DNA of 64,000 bases from Paenibacillus sp. BK033 (GCF_004345425.1 NZ_SLVP01000002.1:752651-816650); one strand, 5' to 3'; counted from the stretch's first letter, positions 1 through 8,692 are shown. Numbers and translations are program-made. The notes: a model not told the origin generated them from the sequence alone.

Positions 1-96
1 ATTCCGGTGTGCTAATGTGTATTGGCTTTTCGGATAAGCCCAACTTTATTCAGAAGTACAATCAAATATTCAAAAATGAGTAATCGTGTTGAGACT

Positions 97-1167
97 TTAT
101 TTACGCGTGATAAATTCCATTTCAGTATAATACCTACAGATACTATACTCTTCTTCACAGTTAGAACAAGTAATAGTCCACTGCTTAATCATCTCTTTAA
201 TAATTTTATCATTGAGTACAATAGGTTGGTCACAATGCTCGCAAGACAAACACGGCGCAATTTGACTCCCACTAATAATACTTAGTATTTCGTCCTGATA
301 ATTTTTCAGTTCATCAACAACCGTTAAATGAGGAAGGATTTGACCGTACTTGGCCATTCGAATTGTTCGATTTAAAGCTAATTCAACCTCATTTACACTA
401 GTCATTTTTATAAAAAGCGCCTCACATATCTCTAATGCATATGCCAATAGTTGTGGCATAACAATGTAATAGTAATCCCAGTATTCATTCCATATCTCTT
501 TATCAGCAAAAACAAAATTTAAATTACCTTTATCTGTAGGATAGTTGGGAGAAGTCGTGACCAGGTGCATTGATTGGTTCCAAATTCGTTGTAATCCAAT
601 TTCTTCTTTGTTATCAAATCTGAGTGTATAAATAAAGTTATTATAATTAAGGTGTTCCCCCATATAAGAATTCTGCCCCGCATCCCGAACTATTCCCTGA
701 ATTCTGGATTTTGTAAACACTTTGAAATTAGCTACGTCGCATTGATCCACTGTTCCCTGCATAAAGATATGATAAAATTCTTCACTATTGCTTAATAGCC
801 ATTCTAAATATAATAAATTATCTCGAATTGGCTTTCTCAATAGACTATATGCAACCGTTACTTTTCCCCTTTCAGCACAACTTAACGATTCATATATGTA
901 ATAACAAAAATCTGAAAGAAGACTAAAAAATACGTGACTTTGAAACATTTGCTTTGAGGTATCATGATACCCGTTATTATCCATCCATTCAAACATATCT
1001 TCCGCACTCTCAAACGAATCTGCGATTTCTTCATTTTTAAAGTTTAGTGTAAAACTAGACAAATTCCTTCTATCTGCCTGCCTCGCCATATCAGCGATAA
1101 CATCGTATACATAAAGTAAATAATCATGTTTCAACCAATGTTTTTTCGGTAAGTATAGATATTGCAT
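97..1167 (-). CDS. Hypothetical protein with C-terminal zinc-ribbon-like cysteines
   Basis: A 356-residue protein I do not recognise. The first ~300 residues look mostly helical and are rich in aromatic residues. The last ~60 hold two cysteine clusters, CLSCEHC and CSNCEEEYSIC, which look like a zinc ribbon. I chose the ATG at 1167 because GGAGGG lies 7 bases before it; an in-frame ATG at 1218 has no ribosome site. There is no signal peptide or membrane segment, so it is probably cytoplasmic. It lies downstream of the Tn7-like transposition genes on the same strand, after the tniQ terminator, so it is probably separately transcribed transposon cargo. That is inference; a defence role is possible but nothing in the sequence shows it. 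Confidence 0.75.
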   Translation of the reverse strand: MQYLYLPKKHWLKHDYLLYVYDVIADMARQADRRNLSSFTLNFKNEEIADSFESAEDMFEWMDNNGYHDTSKQMFQSHVFFSLLSDFCYYIYESLSCAERGKVTVAYSLLRKPIRDNLLYLEWLLSNSEEFYHIFMQGTVDQCDVANFKVFTKSRIQGIVRDAGQNSYMGEHLNYNNFIYTLRFDNKEEIGLQRIWNQSMHLVTTSPNYPTDKGNLNFVFADKEIWNEYWDYYYIVMPQLLAYALEICEALFIKMTSVNEVELALNRTIRMAKYGQILPHLTVVDELKNYQDEILSIISGSQIAPCLSCEHCDQPIVLNDKIIKEMIKQWTITCSNCEEEYSICRYYTEMEFITRK

Positions 1168-1572
1168 ACTTATCCCTCCGATATATTTTAAGTAAGCTGT
1201 GATAGTAATAATTTGCATATTAGGTCTAATATTTTGGACGACATCTTAACAGATTTGCAAGTAATTCATGAACTGCTGTTATCTCTATAGCTTGGCAGTA
1301 CATAAGTAGGGCAACTCTTAAAGAACTTATATTTTTTGTATTCTTCTCTATATTGATCCTGCATTTAAGTAATCCCCCTTCAAAGAAGTATGTTATAATC
1401 CACTACTAGTTCCACTTATCTTTTAGTCAAGTCAAGCTCATTCTGCTATGAGTAAATTATCCTTGAATAAGTTACTAAGGAACATGGTAAAAGTATGGCG
1501 ATTGTTAAAAAATAACTAATCATTTTTATATGCTCTATTTAACGACTCGAAAGCTCCTAAGTGTTTCATACC
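1168..1572. other. Intergenic region without a gene, containing a short dispersed-repeat copy
   Basis: About 400 AT-rich bases with no credible coding sequence. Positions 1481-1517 match the two outer blocks of a longer repeat at 11922-11987 (GGTAAAAGTAT...CGAT joined to TGTTAAAA-ATAACTAA). The copy here lacks the ~28-base middle part found there. Confidence 0.5.
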
Positions 1573-1612
1573 ACAAAAAATGCCATTTGTCAGTTCAAAC
1601 AGGAAAAATGGC
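1573..1612 (-). terminator. Intrinsic terminator after tniQ
   Basis: Arms GCCATTT (1582-1588) and AAATGGC (1606-1612) pair. On the minus strand a run of six T residues follows at once. It lies just downstream of the tniQ stop codon and ends the small-protein/tniQ transcript. Confidence 0.75.
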
Positions 1613-1626
1613 GTCAGAAACGAGTT

Positions 1627-3363
1627 TTATGAACTTTCTGTATCTCTCGGCCTTACTTTAACAGAGGTATTGCAATGTCCCCGCCCCACCGCATCGCACA
1701 AATCTACTTTTCTTAACTGATTAATCCTCTCTTTCTCAAAAAAGTATCTCTTCCTTCCATCCTTCATAATTAACACAAAACTCGGTTCCATAACTTTAGT
1801 GTCCATTAATTTTCTCATAGTCTTTTCCCCTACAGCCAAGAGCTTCATGACATCTTTCATATAGTAGCCCCGCTGCTCCTTAGATTTTTGTCTGTAGACC
1901 ATCATGCAACTTTCAAGTTCAGTTTCGTCAAGATAAAGATCAGCGAGTGTGTGTTTTTCTATCTTTCTTATTGGTCTAATTTCGCCAGATCTTATTAATT
2001 CAATTAATTTAACGATTGTTAGGCCAGTAGTATTGTACTTAGTTAAAGCATTATAAAATTTCACTCCTGAAGTTTCATCAATAATTAATTCGCCCCTGCA
2101 TGCATGAAGCAATTCTTCAATCTCTGATAGACTATAATTTGCATATTTCTTTAAATGGGATTGCTTTATAGTCAATAGCTTTGCCGAAACTAATTTATCA
2201 ATTGAATTATAATGAATACCCAGTACAATGCTTGCTTGTCTTTTAGTTACAAGCTTTTCCCTTGAGAGTTTATTCAATGATTTTTTCTCAACTAAGTATT
2301 TACCACTGCTAAACTCTACATTTAGACGATTATTATTAGCTAAACTTTCTACTTTGTCTTTACTCATCTTTGTATTTCTAATTACTTCCTCCTTGCGCAC
2401 ATACTTACGTCTATCAAGTAAATTCGGATTTTGTTTGAAAACTGAACAATCTTTTCTGATTAACCCTTTATCAACCTTGAACAAGCAATAACTTTCATAT
2501 GTTTTTCTAATCTCACTGAAGCATTCATATTTAAACAGGTCCTCAAATCTTGATTTCCTCTCATACCATTTTGCCTCCTTTTTCATTGTAAAAAATTGTT
2601 CCATTACAATATGAAAATTCTTGGTGCAGCTGTACATCCAGTGGATATTGGCGAAAGTATGAGTGAGTTCACAATCAGAGAGATTTTCATTTTTTTGAGG
2701 AAAAGCTTTTATGATTCTTCCAACATTCAGAAAACTAGGTTGTTCTTCAAGAAGAAAGAAAGTTTGATAAGCCAACCTCAAATATTGATTTAAATTTAAA
2801 TCCCTGATTTGGTTTTGATCGGTGTAAAATAATTTATACAGCTCTTGTTGAGACAAATAATAAACATCTTCTCGACTCCACTTTTGCGTTATCCCTTGCG
2901 AATATGGGAAGCTACACTGGCTGCAATGGCCTTTCATCAAATAAAATATTGTAATTGAAGCGTTGCATTTGCTGCAATTACTTAGCAACTCAATCCCATG
3001 CTCCATACAAAGATTTAATGGTCTCATACCCCAGGTGTACTTATATACTTGTTTTTCTTGATAACATGCTGGACAATATTTCACATTGTTTTTCTTAACA
3101 AATTTATAAAGCAGTTGCTCGTCTACACTTTTGTTAATCAAAGCAGTTCTGTTTTCGATCTCCCTTACACACTTATTCAATAACTCGCTAATTCTTATTA
3201 ATTCATCACTATCAAATCTATTGTTGTTCATATCCCTAATACTAATTCCTAAATGATTGCTTAATGTCAAAATACTAGGATAGTAATTTAAGCTTGTTAG
3301 ACGATACAGATAGCTAATCAAACTCTCCTCTTTCTCAAAAGAAGGTCTTATTAGAATGCTCAT
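1627..3363 (-). CDS. tniQ: TniQ/TnsD-family target-selection protein of the Tn7-like module
   Basis: A 578-residue protein. Residues ~1-160 form the TniQ domain, with a Cys/His zinc-binding set at C97, C100, C119, H122, C130, C133, C147 and C150 and the family spacing CPAC...LCMEHG...CSKC...GHCSQC. The second half holds several helix-turn-helix-like stretches (around residues 330-420 and 500-550), as expected of TnsD-type proteins that read an attachment site in DNA. In Tn7-like elements TniQ/TnsD binds the target and recruits TnsC and TnsAB. It starts 2 bases after the upstream 123-residue gene and is surely co-transcribed with it. The length fits a DNA-reading TnsD rather than a short CRISPR-linked TniQ. 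The specific target site is unknown. Confidence 0.92.
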   Translation of the reverse strand: MSILIRPSFEKEESLISYLYRLTSLNYYPSILTLSNHLGISIRDMNNNRFDSDELIRISELLNKCVREIENRTALINKSVDEQLLYKFVKKNNVKYCPACYQEKQVYKYTWGMRPLNLCMEHGIELLSNCSKCNASITIFYLMKGHCSQCSFPYSQGITQKWSREDVYYLSQQELYKLFYTDQNQIRDLNLNQYLRLAYQTFFLLEEQPSFLNVGRIIKAFPQKNENLSDCELTHTFANIHWMYSCTKNFHIVMEQFFTMKKEAKWYERKSRFEDLFKYECFSEIRKTYESYCLFKVDKGLIRKDCSVFKQNPNLLDRRKYVRKEEVIRNTKMSKDKVESLANNNRLNVEFSSGKYLVEKKSLNKLSREKLVTKRQASIVLGIHYNSIDKLVSAKLLTIKQSHLKKYANYSLSEIEELLHACRGELIIDETSGVKFYNALTKYNTTGLTIVKLIELIRSGEIRPIRKIEKHTLADLYLDETELESCMMVYRQKSKEQRGYYMKDVMKLLAVGEKTMRKLMDTKVMEPSFVLIMKDGRKRYFFEKERINQLRKVDLCDAVGRGHCNTSVKVRPRDTESS

Positions 3364-3365
3364 AA

Positions 3366-3737
3366 TTAGTACTTTTTCCTGGCATCAATTTTCCACTTTG
3401 GTTTGCCAGTTCTCTGCTTTCTTCTTTGATACTTTAGCTTTTTATATTCAATCTTTAATTTTTCCATCTCTAAAAAATAAAGCTCTTTCTCTTCTTGCGT
3501 TATTTCAACTGGAGAAATTACAAGAAGTTTAGTGAAATTAGAATTTAGTTTTATATAGATGAAATCAGCTCTAAACTCAGTGTATGTAACTTCAACATAC
3601 CACCCTCCGGAAACTGAGCCAGCCTCAAACCACTTTTCACGAATTAATAAAGAATTTGTGTAGAAATGATTATTAAAAAAAACTCCATTAACAGTTACTT
3701 TAGCAATCGAAGTCTCCCAATATTTTTTTTCCATCAC
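3366..3737 (-). CDS. Small protein resembling an isolated TnsB/Mu transposase C-terminal barrel
   Basis: A 123-residue basic protein. Residues ~12-75 can be aligned with the C-terminal beta-barrel of the TnsB encoded nearby: a VTVNGV start matches TnsB ITNRGV, then FYTNSLL matches YYSSELL, and an IYI strand matches the VYV strand before a short acidic or polar turn. It lacks the DDE core and the N-terminal DNA-binding domains, so it cannot be a transposase by itself. The C-terminus is strongly basic (KYQRRKQR) and could bind DNA or RNA. It is co-directional with tniQ (2-base gap) and divergent from the Xre gene. A role as accessory factor or regulator of TnsB/TnsC contacts is inference; the alignment was made by eye and should be confirmed by profile search. 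Confidence 0.7.
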   Translation of the reverse strand: MMEKKYWETSIAKVTVNGVFFNNHFYTNSLLIREKWFEAGSVSGGWYVEVTYTEFRADFIYIKLNSNFTKLLVISPVEITQEEKELYFLEMEKLKIEYKKLKYQRRKQRTGKPKWKIDARKKY

Positions 3738-3898
3738 TGATCTCTCCCTTAGAAACTATTAGTCAGACATGTAATCTATCAAAAGTATCCCCTTATGCAC
3801 CAAAAATAATACATATATCTCTCATTTTATATTTTGAGATATACATACAGATGTTTATTTGAATTATCCTTGTCTACACTCGTTTTAGAGGTGTAGCT
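3738..3898. promoter_or_regulatory. Divergent promoter region with palindrome, candidate Xre operator
   Basis: This 161-base space separates divergent transcription units: Xre to the right and small protein/tniQ to the left. It holds a perfect inverted repeat, TATATCTC (3814-3821) and GAGATATA (3836-3843), with a 14-base spacer. GAGGTG before the ATG at 3899 is the Xre ribosome site. An Xre repressor controlling both its own gene and the tniQ unit is the simplest reading (inference). Confidence 0.55.
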
Positions 3899-4237
3899 AT
3901 GACTGAAATTTTAAAATTAGTCGGTGCCAGGTTACGTGACTTAAGGAAACTTAGAGGATTGTCGCAGGAGCAACTTGGGGAGTTGGCGGGGTTCCATTTT
4001 TCGTATATTGGAACAGTGGAGCGTGGTCAAGCAAACATTACTTTGTTGAATCTTGAAAAACTTGCAAAAGCACTGGACGTAGATGAGTATCAATTCTTTT
4101 CATACACCGAATCATTGCCTAATTTTGAGTTAGAAGGTAGAGAACCTATAGTTGGTGAGTTAATTGATTTGATATTCAGCTTGCGCCAAGATGAATTAGT
4201 TAAAGCTAAAGTAATACTCAAAAGCTTGTTTGACTAA
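3899..4237 (+). CDS. Xre-family helix-turn-helix regulator
   Basis: A 112-residue protein with a classic N-terminal HTH_3 (lambda-repressor-like) domain at residues ~8-65: VGARLRDLRKLRGLSQEQLG, then a turn and the recognition helix around SYIGTVERGQANIT. The remaining ~45 acidic residues form a short C-terminal extension, probably for dimerisation. It lies inside the transposition gene set but on the opposite strand, convergent with tnsC (20-base overlap at the 3' ends) and divergent from the tniQ unit. Position suggests a regulator of transposition gene expression, acting on the palindrome at 3814-3843; that link is inference. The domain call is certain. Confidence 0.93.
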   Translation: MTEILKLVGARLRDLRKLRGLSQEQLGELAGFHFSYIGTVERGQANITLLNLEKLAKALDVDEYQFFSYTESLPNFELEGREPIVGELIDLIFSLRQDELVKAKVILKSLFD

Positions 4238-5261
4238 AAAGACCGGTCCTATTTTGCCGGTCTTTTTTTTCTAATTCTTTTTGCAATTCTGCTAAAGCAG
4301 CTGATAAGATTAATGCTTTTCCGTTAAAAGGATTTTTCATTGGCCGAGTATTAATGATTATTTTCTCAAAACCATGCTGTAAATGACTTTCATCAATAGT
4401 ATCCTTCCCTTCTCTTAACGCAAGTATAATGGAGTGATATAAGAGATGATTTAATATGCGTGGAGAACCACCTGTAACATAAAATATCTTCTCTGCCATA
4501 TACGGATCGTATATGTTTGTACTCTCTGGTAATGGTAATTGGCGATCTATATTTTTCAAAAAAGCTCTAAACTCCCTAATTTCATCTTCACTATTATACG
4601 AAAACGGTAGAAATTTAATTTTATCCGGAAATCGACTATCCAATTGCTCATTCGCTTTAAAGATCCTGTCTGCTTTATCAATAATACCACCGAACACGAT
4701 AGGCAAATTTATATCATTTAACAACTGTTTTAACCAATCCGCAGCCTTGCTGATTACATTACGTGTATCAGTATCTATAAGATGTTGCAATTCATCAATG
4801 ATTACAAGTTCAACTTCACATTCTATAATGTAATTTTTGAGTCTGCCCGTAAGTACCTTCTCAGTTCCACTCCAATAAAGGGGATCTCCCAACATTTCAA
4901 GCATCTTTGAGGCTACATTCAGAGGTTTAGAATTTGAAGCTAATTCCACTCTTAGAATTGGAATTTTTTTATACTCGCAGAAATGGTTTTGAATGTACTT
5001 TTCCCCACTTGTTCTCGGGTAAGATGCCTCATATATTTTAAAAATAGTTGATTTACCAACCCCTGTTTCACCTAAAATACAAAATCCTTTCTTGTTTGGG
5101 CTTTTCTGTTGCAATAGATGACAATCCTTTATAGATCCTAAAATATCATTAAAGCGCTTGTGATGAATTACAATCGCCTCTAGAGAAGCAATACGATTAG
5201 TTAATTCATTATCGTCAATTGGATCTCCATTCAATCTCTTCAGATTCTCTTTGTTCATCAT
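4218..5261 (-). CDS. tnsC: TnsC-like AAA+ ATPase
   Basis: A 347-residue AAA+ ATPase of the TnsC/TniB type. Walker A is GETGVGKST (K70) and Walker B is LVIIDE (D156, E157) followed by LQHLID; a sensor-like GGSPRIL stretch lies near residue 270. In Tn7-like transposition TnsC polymerises on DNA with ATP, is recruited by TniQ/TnsD at the target and activates the TnsA/TnsB transposase. It starts 6 bases after the tnsB stop codon, so it is translated from the same message. The length is intermediate between short TniB and the longer Tn7 TnsC. The last ~10 codons run through the bidirectional terminator. Confidence 0.92.
   Translation of the reverse strand: MMNKENLKRLNGDPIDDNELTNRIASLEAIVIHHKRFNDILGSIKDCHLLQQKSPNKKGFCILGETGVGKSTIFKIYEASYPRTSGEKYIQNHFCEYKKIPILRVELASNSKPLNVASKMLEMLGDPLYWSGTEKVLTGRLKNYIIECEVELVIIDELQHLIDTDTRNVISKAADWLKQLLNDINLPIVFGGIIDKADRIFKANEQLDSRFPDKIKFLPFSYNSEDEIREFRAFLKNIDRQLPLPESTNIYDPYMAEKIFYVTGGSPRILNHLLYHSIILALREGKDTIDESHLQHGFEKIIINTRPMKNPFNGKALILSAALAELQKELEKKDRQNRTGLFSQTSF
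4236..4267. terminator. Bidirectional terminator between xre and tnsC
   Basis: Perfect 11-bp arms AAAAAGACCGG (4236-4246) and CCGGTCTTTTT (4257-4267) with T runs on both strands. It overlaps the xre stop codon and lies inside the last codons of tnsC, so it ends both convergent transcripts. The tnsABC message therefore probably stops here and does not continue into the tniQ unit. Confidence 0.88.
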
Positions 5262-5267
5262 ATTTTT

Positions 5268-7340
5268 TCACCCTAAAAATGAAACATCATAGTCCGGCAA
5301 ATCGTCATCTGGTACCACGATGTCTCGAATGTTTACTTCTATTGCTGGTAATTCATCCACTTTATCTAATCTATTCTTTTTATTCTTTGACTTTTTTAAA
5401 TCATTTGCAGAAATCTCTCCTATGTATTTAAATGTATCAGGAGCCTCTAAAGATATAACATCATCATCCAAACCTGCACTACTAAGTGCTAGACCATCAA
5501 GAATGGCAATTTCCTCAGCAAGATTTTCTTGGTAGTTATTTTTTTTATCTTTCTCATCCTTATTCTGTAATTCAGCAATTCTCTTCTTTGCTTTAGCAAT
5601 GTGAGAATCATCAAAATTTCTTGCTTCTCTTCCTTGTTGTAAACATATTGCTTTTATTTGTTGGAAAGGTAATGGGATGGAAGGTTCAACAGAAAAATGC
5701 TTCTCAAAATCGTTAATCTGATTGGGATCCATCTCTGCTTCAATAAAGCTATAATCATATGGATTTTCCACATATACTTTTCTGATATCTGCATAATCAA
5801 AACGAACAATGATCTCCATATCTTCTTGATTATCTGATCGTAACTTACTACGTAATTCTAATAATTCAGAACTATAATATTGCACTCCCTCTAAAACGAC
5901 ACCTCGATTTGTAATTTTCCTCTTTTCCCTGCCTCCACATAAAGCAATGGTTATATCACGTTTTGAGAATGGAAGCTCGTATTGTAACTGGGGATGTTCC
6001 GCTAATCCTGCTTCCCAAATCTCATGTGGTGTACCACCTCGACTACGGCTATAATTATGGCTAATTATATCTACCATTATTTTATGAGCAATATAATAAA
6101 AAGTCTGAAGTGTAATGCATGCTTCGCCTTCGGAATCGTACTGTTTTCTTTTATACATATTGGAAAAAGTAGTTCCTTTTAAGGTGTGAACAATATCGTT
6201 AAATGTTCTAAAACCCCTCTCAACAGTACCTTTCTTATGGCCAGCAGCAACTTCCGGATACAGTGGATCTATACCAAAAAAATTGAATATTTCTTCAAGT
6301 TCATATGAATTATTAACGGAAGCATTATCCATTACGATTTCTCGTGGTATACCGTAAGCATTCCATTCTTTCTCAACATCCGGATATAACTTTTTCAAAT
6401 ACACCTTTGGCAAAAAACAATGAAGCAAACACTGTTTAATAGCGAATGTATCGGGATAATCAAATGTAATGTAGAAGCCAAGGGGATTCCCAGAAAAAAC
6501 ATCAAGCATATAAACTAACCAAGGCTTTATCCGTTTTAAAGTTTTAGGATCGACTAAGTATATATCAACTGGTGTCCAATCTAACTCAGCTCGTTGTAAG
6601 GGGCGCGTCGGTCTCTCCGTAAAACTTCTAGCACCATACTTATCTAAGTTCGCAGCAACATGTCCTTCCCTGGCAGCTTGTTGTTTATACAAGTCTCGTT
6701 TTTCTTTAACTATTCTCCAAATTGTTTGGAATGAGCGTAACACGACTTTATCGTTAACTTCACGCAATTCATTAACTTTTAAAATACTTTCTTTATACTC
6801 CCCATAAATCTCCCTGTAAGTAGTATCTCTGCCAGTATATAATTTTTCGTCCATAATTTTTTGCAAGTAATCTAAAACTTCTTTATCTGTACGCCTATTT
6901 TTAGGGCCAGGTCGTAGATTCTGTAATAATCTTGCATCTCCGTACTGATCCCATATCTTTTTCCAATTATAGAAAGTTGCTTTGCTTATAGATATTCCTC
7001 TTTCCTTACGTAATCCATTTAAGTATTCTTCCAGATTTATTCTATGGAAATAACCTTTAATTACTGGTTCTAAAACTAATAATTTTTTATGGATTTTCTC
7101 TTTTTCTGCAGGTAATAGTTGATCAATTGACTGCTTAACTTGTGATATGCGCTGATTGGGATCTTCAAAAACAAGACGTTGTTCATCATATGCAATCAAA
7201 AGATCGTTTAATGAAAATTGCTTTTTTTGCTTATATTTTATAAGCTCAACTACCACTTCATTTTTCTCACTTCGTAAAACTATATGTTCCAATCCATCCA
7301 TCAGAAATTTTGTACCAAACGAAAAACTAAAGCGACTCAT
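5268..7340 (-). CDS. tnsB: TnsB-like DDE transposase
   Basis: A 690-residue transposase of the TnsB/Mu class that binds the element ends and joins the 3' strands to target DNA. Residues ~1-220 hold HTH-type end-binding domains (for example around ISISKATFYNWKKI). The RNase H core has its DDE residues at D254 (ELDWTP), D338 (IVMDN) and E374 (GTVERGF), with 35 residues between the second D and the E. A C-terminal beta-barrel follows near residues 475-545. The ~120-residue acidic/lysine-rich tail is where TnsC contact is expected. Its start overlaps the tnsA end by 14 bases. All catalytic residues are present, so it looks functional. Confidence 0.95.
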   Translation of the reverse strand: MSRFSFSFGTKFLMDGLEHIVLRSEKNEVVVELIKYKQKKQFSLNDLLIAYDEQRLVFEDPNQRISQVKQSIDQLLPAEKEKIHKKLLVLEPVIKGYFHRINLEEYLNGLRKERGISISKATFYNWKKIWDQYGDARLLQNLRPGPKNRRTDKEVLDYLQKIMDEKLYTGRDTTYREIYGEYKESILKVNELREVNDKVVLRSFQTIWRIVKEKRDLYKQQAAREGHVAANLDKYGARSFTERPTRPLQRAELDWTPVDIYLVDPKTLKRIKPWLVYMLDVFSGNPLGFYITFDYPDTFAIKQCLLHCFLPKVYLKKLYPDVEKEWNAYGIPREIVMDNASVNNSYELEEIFNFFGIDPLYPEVAAGHKKGTVERGFRTFNDIVHTLKGTTFSNMYKRKQYDSEGEACITLQTFYYIAHKIMVDIISHNYSRSRGGTPHEIWEAGLAEHPQLQYELPFSKRDITIALCGGREKRKITNRGVVLEGVQYYSSELLELRSKLRSDNQEDMEIIVRFDYADIRKVYVENPYDYSFIEAEMDPNQINDFEKHFSVEPSIPLPFQQIKAICLQQGREARNFDDSHIAKAKKRIAELQNKDEKDKKNNYQENLAEEIAILDGLALSSAGLDDDVISLEAPDTFKYIGEISANDLKKSKNKKNRLDKVDELPAIEVNIRDIVVPDDDLPDYDVSFLG

Positions 7341-7980
7341 GGTTATCCTCCCTAAGAGTAAGAATAGACTCGTTAGTTACCTTTGTCTTTATTAGATCCG
7401 TGACAATACAACCAGAATAAATCAATTTATATAGATTTATTAATAATAGTGAGGGATTTATAGATCTACTTAATTCAAACAAATCTCCTACTTTCATTCG
7501 CCCCTTTTGTTTTATAATAGTAAGAAGAAATTGAGTTACAAGCGGTACTTCTTTATGAACTTTAACTTCCAATAGCATTTTTAAATTATATTGCAGATAA
7601 CCTGGGCGAATCTGGTCCTCTGTTACAACATTGAATTTCCACCCTTTAGTTTTGCAAAACTCTGCGGCTGCTAAGAATTTTGCTTTATTTTTATCCTTAC
7701 CAGCAAATTCTTTAAGCTTTACTTCCACCAGAACAAAGGTATCATCTATTGTTTTCAATAAATAATCTGGAAAATATTTGCGTTCTCGTCCTTGATAAAA
7801 GAATCTAATCCCAACTGGTTGGAAGTATATGTTTGTAATAGCTTTATCAAAATTACACAGCCTTACAAAATCACGCTCCAATAAGCTCTCTGCATGAACA
7901 ATTTGGAGATTTTTTGAGCGGCTAATTTTACTTCTGTAGTTTCTTCCTTTTGTTGGCCTTATCTTTCTTATAGGAATCAC
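7327..7980 (-). CDS. tnsA: TnsA-like endonuclease, cuts 5' ends of the transposon
   Basis: A 217-residue TnsA-type endonuclease. The N-terminal restriction-enzyme-like fold shows the expected acidic/lysine set: E35 in ESLLERDF, D72 in YFPDYLL and the VEVK motif (E86, K88). The C-terminal ~80 residues match the TnsA domain that docks on TnsB/TnsC. TnsA with TnsB makes cut-and-paste transposition possible; elements without TnsA tend to form cointegrates. Translation starts at GTG 7980, with GGGGGAG about 11 bases upstream. It is first in the tnsABC operon and lies next to the presumed right end of the element. Confidence 0.93.
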   Translation of the reverse strand: MIPIRKIRPTKGRNYRSKISRSKNLQIVHAESLLERDFVRLCNFDKAITNIYFQPVGIRFFYQGRERKYFPDYLLKTIDDTFVLVEVKLKEFAGKDKNKAKFLAAAEFCKTKGWKFNVVTEDQIRPGYLQYNLKMLLEVKVHKEVPLVTQFLLTIIKQKGRMKVGDLFELSRSINPSLLLINLYKLIYSGCIVTDLIKTKVTNESILTLREDNHESL

Positions 7981-8336
7981 TATATTTGTTCTCCCCCTAT
8001 CAAAGAATATTAATCAGTTTTACCATTCAAAGTTAAGTACAAACATATATCAACTGTGAACTGATACTTAGATTACTTACTCTAAATGGAAATTAACATA
8101 GAAAAAGAATATCGTTGGCTCAGATTTCAGAGGAGATTTATTAGATATATAGAATATCAGTCAACGTAAACCATATTAAATATTGAAAATATTTTTAATA
8201 CACTATTTAGTAAAATCTGCAATTCAAAAAGTGTAATAGTTCTTCTAAATTTATTAAGGTATTCCCTTATTTGAACAACTGTAGCTAGGTTCATCATATC
8301 GTCACAATCAATTAAAGTGATCTTCCCGTTTCAACA
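7981..8336 (-). mobile_element. Putative right end of the Tn7-like transposon
   Basis: About 350 AT-rich bases without a gene, outside tnsA, where Tn7-like elements carry their right end. Read on the minus strand from 8336, the sequence starts TGTTGAAAC. A second block on the same strand (starting TGTTCAAA near 8276) shares about 18 of 29 bases with the first ~29 bases, and weaker copies may follow near 8165-8230. Repeated ~20-30 bp blocks starting from a TGT terminus are typical of TnsB binding sites. No 5-bp target duplication can be tested because the other end is outside the window. The boundary is tentative. Confidence 0.35.
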
Positions 8337-8371
8337 AAAAGCCATCATTCAAAATTGAATGATGGCTTTTT
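8336..8371. terminator. Strong bidirectional terminator
   Basis: GCCATCATTC (8341-8350) pairs with GAATGATGGC (8357-8366), with flanking A5 and T5 runs. It ends the broken gene at 8383-8692 on the minus strand. The putative transposon end falls at its outer edge, as if the element had inserted directly at a terminator. Confidence 0.85.
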
Positions 8372-8382
8372 GTTTTTGAGGT

Positions 8383-8692
8383 TTAATGCACAACCTTATA
8401 TTGAATTACTTCCTGAGCAGATGCAACTGCAGCCTCGCGATTATTGGCAGCTAGTAAATTCAGATAAATTGCAAAGAATGTGTCAACATCCTGGAATTCT
8501 CGACTAAAACAAAGTCTTCAAAATAGCATTATTAATTTCTTCTGCAGATGTTTTTTCAGGATCTAACTCTCGCATATATATGTGGATTTGCTTAGCTGCA
8601 AGCTGGCTTGTTTTGCTCAGATACCATTCATTTTTAACGTATTTTTTTAGCGGTGGACACACCACGTCATACGTGGCTGACGAAATACGCAT
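8383..8692 (-). pseudogene. Frameshifted small gene downstream of the helicase
   Basis: A first reading segment starts at ATG 8692 and stops at 8504 after 62 residues (…SAEEINNAILKTLF). Shifting frame at about 8510 opens a second segment, starting REFQDVDTFFAIYLN and ending EVIQYKVVH, with a stop at 8383-8385, just before a good terminator. Joined, the product would be ~100 residues. The family is not recognised. The coding-like composition of both halves and the terminator placement argue for a real gene broken by one frameshift. It lies 69 bases after the helicase stop codon on the same strand, so it may once have been its operon partner. Confidence 0.55.

Noticed and set aside
87..118. TGTTGAGAC at 87 as the left end of the Tn7-like element
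   Set aside because: It resembles the candidate right end (TGTTGAAAC), but the flanking 5 bases (AATCG versus AAAAG) do not match as a target duplication. No repeated blocks follow, and a gene ends only 10 bases away.
1..8336. CRISPR-associated transposon
   Set aside because: No Cas12k, Cascade genes, repeats or crRNA-like array are visible, and TniQ is long and TnsD-like. The cargo beyond the left edge cannot be seen, so this is only a judgement on the window.
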